Source of the DNA: Butyrivibrio sp.
GTDB lineage: Bacteria > Bacillota_A > Clostridia > Lachnospirales > Lachnospiraceae
Assembly: GCA_024690635.1 (NCBI GenBank)
Contig: JAILOW010000177.1
Coordinates: 1-17,087 of the forward strand
Direction: 5' to 3'
DNA length: 17,087 nucleotides
Shown here one piece after another: positions 8,470-15,511 of this stretch (its first letter is position 1; every line of letters begins with the position of its first letter). The notes under the pieces are model-generated. The model did not search any database, was not told the origin of the DNA, and was given only the letters and a program-made list of their open reading frames with translations. A program made the position numbers and the translations under genes.

Positions 8470-8490
8470 GCATTTTGTATACAATTATGC
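8470..8490. promoter_or_regulatory. Candidate operator dyad centred on TTGTATACAA
   Basis: Bases 8475-8484 are a perfect 10-bp palindrome, TTGTATACAA, flanked by GCAT at 8470 and ATGC at 8487-8490, which extends it into an imperfect 21-bp dyad. It sits immediately upstream of the -35 of the asnB promoter. The core resembles sites bound by GntR-family regulators, but no regulator gene is in the window and an AT-rich chance palindrome is possible. Confidence 0.35.
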
Positions 8491-8501
8491 AATGATTTTT
8501 C

Positions 8502-9875
8502 TTATCCGATCTTACGGGCGCGTTTGTTCATAAGTCTGACCATTTCTTTTTCAAAGCCCTCGGTGCTCTCTCCCCGGAACATTACCTTGATGGTTAGCAT
8601 TATGAGCCTTAGGTCAAGGCCGATGGACTGGTTCTCAATATAGAGCATATCAAGCTTTAGCTTGTCATAGGCTGAGGAATTGTATTTTCCAAAGATCTGG
8701 GCATAACCTGTAAGTCCTGCCTTTACCTTCATGCGGTATCTGAACTCCGGAAGCTCCTTGCAATAGATTTCAACGTGCTCAATGCGCTCAGGTCTGGGTC
8801 CCACAAAGCTCATGTCGCCGGCAAAGATATTGAACACCTGCGGAAGCTCATCAAGTCTGAACTTTCTGATAATGCGTCCGACTTTTGTAATGCGCTCATC
8901 TCTTTCTATAGTAGGCTGAAGTCCCTTTTTCTCTGCATCGGGAACCATACTTCTGAACTTGATGATCTCAAAGACTTCTCCGTCCTTGGTACATCTCTTT
9001 TGCCTGAAAAATACAGGTCCTCCGTCCTCGATCTTGATAGCAAGGGCGGTGATGAGCATGACGGGAGAAAACAGGATCAGGAACAAAACGCCAAAGGCTA
9101 CATCAAAGGCTCTCTTGGCATTGAGCCTTGTCTTGTCCTCGTAGCAGTAGTCATACTTCATAAGAGGAGTGTCGATAAGGTGCCTGGTGGAGCTTCCCTG
9201 GAGGATGATATCCTCGATCCTGGGGGTGAAGTAAAATACCTTGTGTTCGTCGATGCAGCGCTGAATGTAAAGCCTTCTCCGGTCAACGGAAAGGCCGTAC
9301 ATAATTACGGTGCAGCACTCCTTTAGATGCTCATCAAAGGTAATAGGACTCATGGTCTCGTTTTCGATATATTTAAAATCAAAGAGATGGTGATACTTTT
9401 TGAGAAGTCTTTCGGCGAATCTGTCGGCCTCGTCCTTGGTAACCCAGCTTCCTATAATAAGAAGAGTTTTTTGCGGGCTGACAACTGCCATGAAATAGCG
9501 TTTGGACAACGTGACAATAAGAGCTGTTCCCAGCGCCTGCAAAACAACCGTCGCAAGGCCCGGTACAAAGCTCGTATATCTGTTTCTTATGAGGTTACAC
9601 TCCACATACAGTATCAGATCCGCAATGCCAAAGGATATGGACTGGGACAGCACCATTTCCGATATGGAAGATGATGCGATACGGAAAGCATTGTAGAGAT
9701 TGCACAGCCCGTTGTAGATGAAAATGTAGATGATAACGGAGATGATGCCACCAAGAACATAGTAGGTCTGGAAAGCATTACGGTTGTAATACCCGATCCA
9801 GATGGCCGCAAACAATCCGATATTCCACAGCATCACAAGAGCTCTGGCTGTATGCGTTACTCTTCTACTCTTCAC
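8502..9875 (-). CDS. Undecaprenyl-phosphate sugar-1-phosphate transferase (WcaJ/CpsE-like)
   Basis: Polytopic membrane enzyme expected to transfer a sugar-1-phosphate to undecaprenyl phosphate, the first step of exopolysaccharide or other glycan assembly. The 457 residues fit the long family. Hydrophobic segments lie at about 10-30, 38-57, 75-92 and 103-123. A soluble regulatory region with a degenerate nucleotide-binding-like fold spans about 135-235. The catalytic bacterial sugar transferase domain starts with the KRAFDVAFG membrane segment (254-262). It includes KFRSM (306-310), RKFRLDELPQ (337-346), MSFVGPRPE (355-363) and AGLTGYAQ (386-393). DE at 342-343 corresponds to the conserved catalytic Asp-Glu pair of the family. 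The start is GTG with GAGGGA about six bases upstream. The gene stands alone here with its own promoter; no glycosyltransferase neighbours are seen, so the sugar and polymer are unknown. Confidence 0.92.
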   Translation of the reverse strand: MKSRRVTHTARALVMLWNIGLFAAIWIGYYNRNAFQTYYVLGGIISVIIYIFIYNGLCNLYNAFRIASSSISEMVLSQSISFGIADLILYVECNLIRNRYTSFVPGLATVVLQALGTALIVTLSKRYFMAVVSPQKTLLIIGSWVTKDEADRFAERLLKKYHHLFDFKYIENETMSPITFDEHLKECCTVIMYGLSVDRRRLYIQRCIDEHKVFYFTPRIEDIILQGSSTRHLIDTPLMKYDYCYEDKTRLNAKRAFDVAFGVLFLILFSPVMLITALAIKIEDGGPVFFRQKRCTKDGEVFEIIKFRSMVPDAEKKGLQPTIERDERITKVGRIIRKFRLDELPQVFNIFAGDMSFVGPRPERIEHVEIYCKELPEFRYRMKVKAGLTGYAQIFGKYNSSAYDKLKLDMLYIENQSIGLDLRLIMLTIKVMFRGESTEGFEKEMVRLMNKRARKIG

Positions 9876-9958
9876 TTTGTTCCCTCTACATAAGAAAGGT
9901 TAATCACTGCAAAAGAAAAATGCAGATGATCATCACTTAATATCTCGGATGTTTTCAT
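9872..9958 (-). CDS. Possible 28-residue leader peptide overlapping the sugar transferase start
   Basis: An ATG at 9958-9956 opens 28 codons (product starting MKTSEILSDDHLHFS) ending in TGA at 9874-9872. The TGA overlaps the GTG start of the sugar transferase (9875-9873). The overlap would allow translational coupling, and the transferase ribosome site lies inside this ORF. The upstream GGGG is about 11 bases away, so its own ribosome site is weak. No family is recognised. It could be a chance ORF in an AT-rich leader, or part of a leader control element. Confidence 0.25.
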   Translation of the reverse strand: MKTSEILSDDHLHFSFAVINLSYVEGTK

Positions 9959-9984
9959 AAAAAAATTAACCCCAAACTAGTTTT

Positions 9985-10013
9985 ATTATAATCTATATAT
10001 TGTTATTTGTCAT
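9985..10013 (-). promoter_or_regulatory. Promoter of the sugar transferase gene
   Basis: The minus strand has ATGACA at 10013-10008 (one base from TTGACA), a 17-bp spacer and a perfect TATAAT at 9990-9985. The -35 begins at the last base of the preceding terminator's T-tract. The leader to the GTG is roughly 100 nt. Confidence 0.75.
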
Positions 10014-10059
10014 AAAAAAAGGGCAGATTTTGTGCTTTTTGCATCAAAATCCCCCTTTT
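10014..10059 (-). terminator. Terminator of the surface protein-sortase operon
   Basis: The minus-strand RNA downstream of the sortase stop forms a long hairpin. AAAGGG, GAUUUUG and UGC blocks in the 5' arm pair with GCA, CAAAAUC and CCCUUU in the 3' arm, with small bulges and an A-rich loop. A run of seven U (10020-10014) follows. It lies about 18 bp after the sortase stop. Confidence 0.85.
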
Positions 10060-10076
10060 AATAATCTTTTAATTAT

Positions 10077-10667
10077 TTAGACCCTCTCAGCTATGACCAC
10101 AAGTCTGTGACTTGCGATATATATGGGCGTGCAGGTATAAAGAGTAAGTATCTCTTTATCAGTATCCTGCTCTAAGATAGATACATCATCAGGATCTACC
10201 ACCCTTATCTCCGATACCATGTATTCAAAGGTATCGTCCTCGGTGTCTATGTAGATCATATCTCCGACTTTAACTTCATCAAGTCTGTTAAAGTATTTTC
10301 CAAAGGTATAATTTCTGTGACCTGCAATAACGCAGTTTCCTTCGTTGCCGGGAAGGGCTGTGCCCGTCTCGTGCCCTAGGGACCTGGATAATGCCTCCTT
10401 GGTTGTTCCCTCAGATATGGGATTTTCCGAATCTATCACAGGGATCCTGAGGATACAGTCTTCGATATTTACTTCTTTGTCTTTCTTTTCAATACCCGTT
10501 CTGGCATTTTCCAGCCTCTTTTCTTTCATATCGGAAAGAAGGACCTTATTTTCTTTTTCCTGGCTGACATTCAAAAGGATGGAGCTTCCTATAAGGAAAG
10601 CTCCCATCACAATTATCAGCAGTCCAAATGCTCTTAAAACGAGCTTTTTATGCTTCCTGTTTTTCAT
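10077..10667 (-). CDS. Class D-like sortase transpeptidase
   Basis: Membrane-tethered cysteine transpeptidase that cleaves a C-terminal sorting signal and attaches the surface protein to cell wall or to another acceptor. At 196 residues it is short. It has a basic N-terminus, one membrane segment (about 12-33) and a charged linker, then the catalytic domain from about 70. His117 lies in AGHRNYTFGKYFNRLDE, Cys179 in LTLYTCTPI and Arg188 in SHRLVV, giving the full His-Cys-Arg set. The GHR.YTFG..FNRLDE pattern and small size fit class D better than class C pilin sortases, because no N-terminal lid or C-terminal membrane anchor is evident. It starts 20 bp inside the end of the surface protein gene with only a weak purine-rich ribosome site, suggesting translational coupling. 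Its substrate is most simply that upstream protein. Confidence 0.93.
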   Translation of the reverse strand: MKNRKHKKLVLRAFGLLIIVMGAFLIGSSILLNVSQEKENKVLLSDMKEKRLENARTGIEKKDKEVNIEDCILRIPVIDSENPISEGTTKEALSRSLGHETGTALPGNEGNCVIAGHRNYTFGKYFNRLDEVKVGDMIYIDTEDDTFEYMVSEIRVVDPDDVSILEQDTDKEILTLYTCTPIYIASHRLVVIAERV

Positions 10668-13600
10668 CTTCTTTTCTCTTTTTGAAGGTTAAGACGCCTC
10701 CTGCTACCATAAGTATTCCAATGATATAAGCAGGAAGAGTTCCCACAAATCCGCCTGTCTTGGCAAGTTTTGTGCCTTGAGTAGCGCCGCCTGCTGCTGA
10801 AGTTTCTGCGCCCTGTGCTGCTCCTGCTGCCGCTGCCGCATTTGCAGCAGTTCCTGCAGCATTTGCCTTGGCGGAGAGGTTAATTACGGCTGAATCCTCT
10901 TTTTTGTCATTATCAGTATTGCCACTGCCTGACTCATCCTTTTTATCGCTGCCCTTGGAAGCAGGCTTTTTCTTGGTTATAAGAACAACAAGTCTGTTGT
11001 CCTCACAGTCTTCCCAGGTTTCAGAAGCGCCGGCTTTTTTAACCTTGATATCGCCTTCGTTATCTACGGTAAACTCAACAGTCTTGGCCTTTACATATCC
11101 CTTAAGACCCTTTTCCTCAACAAGAAGGTATCTGGACTGATAATTTACATCCATGGTCTTGGGCTCTCCGTCGGTTACCCACTCCACAAGCTTATTAGTG
11201 GTCTTTCCGCCCTCTGTCTTTTCGTAAAGAGCAAGAGATACCGGTTTAAGAGAATTTCCAAGATTGTCTCTTTCGATAAGATTAACTGTTACGGTCTGAG
11301 TCTCATCAATGGTATCAATAAACTCAAATTTGGGCTCTGTGCTTACAAAATCAATGGGATTACCATCCTGTGTCTGTTTGTAGAACACACCCTCATCTAT
11401 CTTTATAGTAAGCTCTGTCTCCGAATAGGGCTCATAGCCTGTAGGAAGAGTAGTCTGAACTATATCGTAGGTTCCGTCGGGAAGAGAAAGCTCAAGGGTG
11501 CTTCCCACAGTTGTCTTATTTATAAGAGGATTTGTATGTGTAGGATCTTTTTCGCTGTCAAATGCTTCTACAGTAGCTCCGGAGAGGCTCACATTGTTTC
11601 TGTTAAGAACCTCAACGGTGAAGGAATGGAAGTTTCTGTTAACATCAACCATTGTAACTTCATTTGATCCGGTATCTGCAAAAGCTCCGTTCTCATCCAT
11701 GATCCTTACATTGCCGTCCTCACCAACATAGAAAGTGATATCATCAGCAAGATCATAAGCATGTGAAGGTGTATTAACTTCATGAAGTGTATATCTGACA
11801 TCGCAGGATGCAGTGAACTCATAAGGATCTGCCTCAGAAGTAAACTCTGTTGTCTTAACGGTTCCGTCTGTAAGAGTTCTGCTGATGGTAAGCTCAGCGC
11901 CTGCAAGCTTTTCTCCGAGGCTGTCTGTCTTTATGATCTTTACGGTCTTTGACTTCTTTGTAAGCTTATATTCAAGGCTTGTGGCATTTTCTTTTCCGCC
12001 TACAGGCTTTGTTGTGAAAGTTACAACTTCATCTGACTGCTCATAGCCTTCAGGTCCTGAAATCTCAGAAAGCTTATAGGTGGTACTGTCCTTAAGCTTG
12101 GTTCCTACGTAAGACTTCTTGCCGTCAGCTCCTGTTGTAAGAGTAAGGACTGTGCTGTTTCCCTCAGAATCCTTGACTGCAAGTTTGGTTCCGGGAAGCT
12201 TTATCTCATTATCATCTTTATCAACAACGGTAACGTTCAAAAACTGAGGATCTTTCTCCCAGCCACCGCTGAAATCACCGGCTCTTACGTCCGCTCTTGA
12301 TGAGCCATTATCATCGGAAAGATAACCAACCAGCTGAATGTTGTTGGTGTAATCTCCGTTTGAGCTGATCTCAAGAGGCATTGCGGAATATGTAAGAACG
12401 TAAATGTTTGTGTTGTTCTGTTTCTGAGGAAGGGTAACCTCTAAAACGGTCTTTCCTTCTTCATTTGTTGTAACTGCTGTCTTGTAGCCGGTCTCTTCTC
12501 TTCCTGTTGAAGAGATAACTCCGGTAACAGGATCGATCTGTCCAAGCATGAGCTTTACGGAAGTCTCATCAAGTGAAAGTGTCTTGCCCAGTGTATCTCT
12601 TACGATGAGATTAGCAGCAAGGACCTGCTTGTTTCCGTTAAATGTAACTGTATAGCTGATGTTCTTGGTAACGGGATCTATGCTCCTGGTCTTTTTGATG
12701 ACCGTATTGTTCCATTTGGTGGGATTTGCTTCTACAACAACAGGTGCGATAGTATCGCCTGTTTCAAGCTGTGCGGAGTTGGTTACGGAAACCTCTCCTC
12801 CGTTTACTGAAGTGTAGATATCGCCGTCATTTACCTTTGCAGTAAAGGTAATAACCTTCTTTTCGTGGATCCGGGGAAGATGGATCTTTAATACGCCTGA
12901 GTTATAGGTGTAGTAGCCATTTTCTGAATCTGTGGTAGTAAGGAGGACATCATTTCCATTTCCATCCCCTATCTTTACAGTTCCATCAACAAGTGAAAGA
13001 CCTATATTTCCAAGATCGTCGGTAACAATACCCCCTGCCATATCCATCTTGTTTTCATTTACAGTCAGTCTATAGGCGATCTCATGTGTGTCGTAGTTAT
13101 AGGTTCCCGCAGCCTTATCAAATACTTTGCTGACAACCTTGCAGTTTGCAGAGTCTGTAACTCCCTCAGGATGCTGCGCGATCACAAGCTGATCTGTTAT
13201 CATAACTACTTTATTGGTATAGGTTTTTTCTTTATTGTCTGACCAGATGTTTCTCTGATCGTAAGTAAGCTTTGTTACTACGGTAAACTCAGCCATTTTG
13301 CCATCAAGGGCATCACCAAAATCAATTACTGTGTTTCCGTCAGTGTTTACAGATTTCTGCTCATCTCCGATGACAAAGGTGGATGTAGCATTACCCTCTG
13401 CAGTGAGCTTGGCATTGCTGATGCTCACAAGCTCCTGGCCTTCTCCCATGATTTCCTCTACGATAACTCCGGTAATAGGCTCCATGGTCTTATTTGCTAC
13501 AACCTTCCAGGTAATCTCCTGAGTGGAAGCATCATATTTATCAAATGACTTGTCTATAGCCGCATTTACAACGGCACCTTTTCCTGTTACACCCTTCTTA

Positions 13601-15264
13601 TCAAGAGTGGGTCCCAAAAGGAGCTTGTAATCACCGTTTCCGGTGTAATCGTATTCATACTCAAGGAAAGCATGGTTACTGGGAATAACATCATGGTTGG
13701 AACGAAGGAATTCTATATAGTCCTCGATCTTGGTGGTATAGGTAATGGTGTAGGAATGGTCTCCGCGAAGCTTGTAATCGCCGTTTTCTCCAAGGAACTT
13801 AAGACTCCAGGTGTAAGCCTTTCCTTTTCCTGAAGTTCCGGGTGTATTGGAAATTACGTAGTCATCACCTTTTGTAAGAGTTGAACCACCGTCCTTTACA
13901 ACGATACTGTCTTCTTCCAGTATCATTGAGGTCTTGTTATCAAGAGTAAATACATCGTAAAGTACGAAGTTCTTGAAGTTATATCCGTTGGTATTTATGT
14001 TGATCTCCCAGGTAGCTTCTCCCTGAGCATTAAGGCTTCCGCCATCCTTAAAGAGCCACTGTGCAAGAGCCTTGGATGTTACTTCGTCTGTAACCTCTGC
14101 GGGATCCGCTATAGGTGTCTCGGTATCATCCGCGTCGTAAAGAGTTGCTTTGTTTTTTACAGCAAGGGTGATAGCTCCGTTATTCTGCTCTGATCCGCTT
14201 GAAAGGAAATCCACATGTGTCTTGTAGGTAATATATGTTGTGGCAGATCCTCCGGGGAAAGAAGCCGTAAGAGTCTTGTCGTTATTTGAAAGCTCGGGTG
14301 TAGCTCCTACTCCGTTTACTTCAAGAGTGCCTTCCACATAGCTCTGAGTTGAATTAAAGGTATCAATAAGTGTATATCCGTTCTGATATACTACGGGATT
14401 TGCTGCTTCTTCCACCTTGATGGTCCAGAGGATATCATCATTGGCATCAAGGTCTCCCATGATCTTTGAAACTGTGGGCGGAAGGGGCTGATTCTCACCG
14501 ATCTTTACGGTCACAGAGCTTGTTCCGTTCGCAGTAGGGAACACGATCTCATAACTCTCACTGTCACCTACAGATGATGCATTAAGTGAAAAATCAAGTC
14601 CAACAACTACGTCATTAAGATCTTTGTTTGCCTGGGAATATGTAACGGTAAGGGAAACCTGTCCGTCTGTTCCGACTGTAGCCGTTCCAAACTCTGTTCC
14701 GTTATTGAGTCTTACAGTTACGTTAATGGGCTCGCTAAGATTAAATACGGATACATCAACGGAAGGAAGTGTATAGGTCTGTCCCTCATAAACATTGGCA
14801 CCGTCATCATCGGGCTCATCATAATTGACATGAATAGGGCTCTTTAGCTTGTAAGCAATTCTGAAAGCATCATCCAAAGATACTGTAGTATTGTCTGTTA
14901 CCTCTTCTCCGTTGACAGTAATCTCTGTAGAAGCAAGAATATCAGCTTCTCCGGCATGTGTAAGCTTTTCGTTCTCCCCGGAATTCTCCTCGATCTCTAT
15001 GATCTCTTCAGATTCTTCTGTAGCCTCAGCAGCCTCTTCTGTTTCCTGCGTCTCTTCTTCGGACTCTGCAGGGTTCTCTGCAGGTTCCTCGGGATCCTCA
15101 TTGTCCTTTTCCGTATTATTTTCAGGATCCTGCTCTTCCTCAGGTTCTGCTGAAGGCTCTTCCTCCAAACTCGTCTGAGCTTCTTCGGCATATGTGTAAA
15201 TAGGTGAAAAACTGTTAATTGTGATACAAAATCCAAGTAAAAGTGTAAATAATTTCTTTCGCAT
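10648..15264 (-). CDS. Large modular sortase-anchored surface protein with Cna/SpaA-like domains
   Basis: Secreted 1538-residue wall-anchored protein, probably an adhesin. Residues 1-26 are a signal peptide (basic MRKK, hydrophobic core, YTYA before the cut). A strongly Glu-rich stretch follows at about 27-105. From about 275 there are at least five related beta-rich modules 140-165 residues apart, starting near 275, 415, 581, 727 and 867. Their openings (ILWTIKV, ATWEINI, ITWKVVA, IAYRLTV, ISYTVTF) resemble collagen-adhesin/D2-type isopeptide folds. Four SpaA/Cna_B-like repeats follow from about 1010 to 1425; the first contains YKLSEISGPEGY with the Glu typical of isopeptide-forming domains. 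Then come a charged linker, an Ala-rich linker, LAKTG at 1500-1504, a hydrophobic segment and a KKRK tail. The sorting motif has Ala in place of the usual Pro. The ATG has AAGG close upstream. It is co-transcribed with the sortase. The ligand is unknown. Confidence 0.9.
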   Translation of the reverse strand: MRKKLFTLLLGFCITINSFSPIYTYAEEAQTSLEEEPSAEPEEEQDPENNTEKDNEDPEEPAENPAESEEETQETEEAAEATEESEEIIEIEENSGENEKLTHAGEADILASTEITVNGEEVTDNTTVSLDDAFRIAYKLKSPIHVNYDEPDDDGANVYEGQTYTLPSVDVSVFNLSEPINVTVRLNNGTEFGTATVGTDGQVSLTVTYSQANKDLNDVVVGLDFSLNASSVGDSESYEIVFPTANGTSSVTVKIGENQPLPPTVSKIMGDLDANDDILWTIKVEEAANPVVYQNGYTLIDTFNSTQSYVEGTLEVNGVGATPELSNNDKTLTASFPGGSATTYITYKTHVDFLSSGSEQNNGAITLAVKNKATLYDADDTETPIADPAEVTDEVTSKALAQWLFKDGGSLNAQGEATWEININTNGYNFKNFVLYDVFTLDNKTSMILEEDSIVVKDGGSTLTKGDDYVISNTPGTSGKGKAYTWSLKFLGENGDYKLRGDHSYTITYTTKIEDYIEFLRSNHDVIPSNHAFLEYEYDYTGNGDYKLLLGPTLDKKGVTGKGAVVNAAIDKSFDKYDASTQEITWKVVANKTMEPITGVIVEEIMGEGQELVSISNAKLTAEGNATSTFVIGDEQKSVNTDGNTVIDFGDALDGKMAEFTVVTKLTYDQRNIWSDNKEKTYTNKVVMITDQLVIAQHPEGVTDSANCKVVSKVFDKAAGTYNYDTHEIAYRLTVNENKMDMAGGIVTDDLGNIGLSLVDGTVKIGDGNGNDVLLTTTDSENGYYTYNSGVLKIHLPRIHEKKVITFTAKVNDGDIYTSVNGGEVSVTNSAQLETGDTIAPVVVEANPTKWNNTVIKKTRSIDPVTKNISYTVTFNGNKQVLAANLIVRDTLGKTLSLDETSVKLMLGQIDPVTGVISSTGREETGYKTAVTTNEEGKTVLEVTLPQKQNNTNIYVLTYSAMPLEISSNGDYTNNIQLVGYLSDDNGSSRADVRAGDFSGGWEKDPQFLNVTVVDKDDNEIKLPGTKLAVKDSEGNSTVLTLTTGADGKKSYVGTKLKDSTTYKLSEISGPEGYEQSDEVVTFTTKPVGGKENATSLEYKLTKKSKTVKIIKTDSLGEKLAGAELTISRTLTDGTVKTTEFTSEADPYEFTASCDVRYTLHEVNTPSHAYDLADDITFYVGEDGNVRIMDENGAFADTGSNEVTMVDVNRNFHSFTVEVLNRNNVSLSGATVEAFDSEKDPTHTNPLINKTTVGSTLELSLPDGTYDIVQTTLPTGYEPYSETELTIKIDEGVFYKQTQDGNPIDFVSTEPKFEFIDTIDETQTVTVNLIERDNLGNSLKPVSLALYEKTEGGKTTNKLVEWVTDGEPKTMDVNYQSRYLLVEEKGLKGYVKAKTVEFTVDNEGDIKVKKAGASETWEDCEDNRLVVLITKKKPASKGSDKKDESGSGNTDNDKKEDSAVINLSAKANAAGTAANAAAAAGAAQGAETSAAGGATQGTKLAKTGGFVGTLPAYIIGILMVAGGVLTFKKRKEDEKQEA

Positions 15265-15302
15265 TGCGCCTTCATCTCCAAGTAGTATTCCAGCAGGATC
15301 CG

Positions 15303-15319
15303 CAGGCCTTTTGGACCTG
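15303..15319 (-). promoter_or_regulatory. Small hairpin in the surface protein 5' leader
   Basis: Minus-strand RNA forms CAGGUC-CAAAA-GGCCUG, a 6-bp stem with one U-G wobble and a 5-base loop. It lies about 40 nt upstream of the start codon. In plus-strand RNA the wobble is a C-A mismatch, which weakly favours a role in this leader. There is no U-tract, so it is not a terminator. It matches no riboswitch class I recognise. Confidence 0.3.
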
Positions 15320-15346
15320 ATTTTCCAATATCCGCAAACGATCTAA

Positions 15347-15376
15347 ATAATACCATATCAGACACTCTTCTGTAAG
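15347..15376 (-). promoter_or_regulatory. Extended -10 promoter of the surface protein-sortase operon
   Basis: The minus strand carries TGG-TATTAT (15355-15347), an extended -10, with CTTACA at 15376-15371 (4 of 6 to consensus, 18-bp spacer). The weak -35 and the TG extension fit a promoter dependent on the -10. The start would be near 15340, with a leader of about 75 nt. Confidence 0.6.
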
Positions 15377-15390
15377 CGATTACAGACACT
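15359..15390. promoter_or_regulatory. Candidate operator: 16-bp dyad plus two direct repeats over the -35
   Basis: CTGTAAGCGATTACAG at 15370-15385 is a 6-bp inverted repeat with a 4-bp centre, lying on the weak -35. The octamer CAGACACT occurs at 15359-15366 and again at 15383-15390, exactly 24 bp apart, on either side of the dyad. The placement suggests a repressor or activator site for the surface operon. The cognate regulator is not in the window. Confidence 0.4.
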
Positions 15391-15455
15391 TTTTTCACTG
15401 TTTTGAAACAAAATTTCAATTTTTCACAATCCCTTCACAAAATCCCCCCTAAAAC

Positions 15456-15488
15456 ATGAAAAAAACTGCCGCATTTGCGCGGCAGTTT
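15456..15488 (-). terminator. Terminator of the PcrA-like helicase gene
   Basis: Bases 15463-15472 and 15479-15488 form a perfect 10-bp stem (AAACTGCCGC on the plus strand) with a 6-base loop. In the minus-strand direction it is followed by a run of U that extends the A-U end of the stem. It lies about 24 bp after the helicase stop and separates that gene from the surface operon. Confidence 0.9.
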
Positions 15489-15511
15489 CTGATCCACAGA
15501 CTTTATTTTTA

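Noticed and set aside
10077..10667. Pilus (class C) sortase with a pilin operon
   Set aside because: No lid motif or C-terminal membrane segment is present, there is only one substrate gene, and no pilin Lys motif was recognised.
14891..15178. Plus-strand Ser-rich 95-codon ORF
   Set aside because: It is the antisense shadow of the Glu-rich segment of the surface protein, where GAA/GAG codons read as TTC/CTC; it has no ribosome site or promoter.
14997..15419. Minus-strand 140-codon ORF overlapping the surface protein start
   Set aside because: It runs through the promoter and signal peptide region in another frame, is Arg/Lys-rich out-of-frame sequence and has no family likeness.
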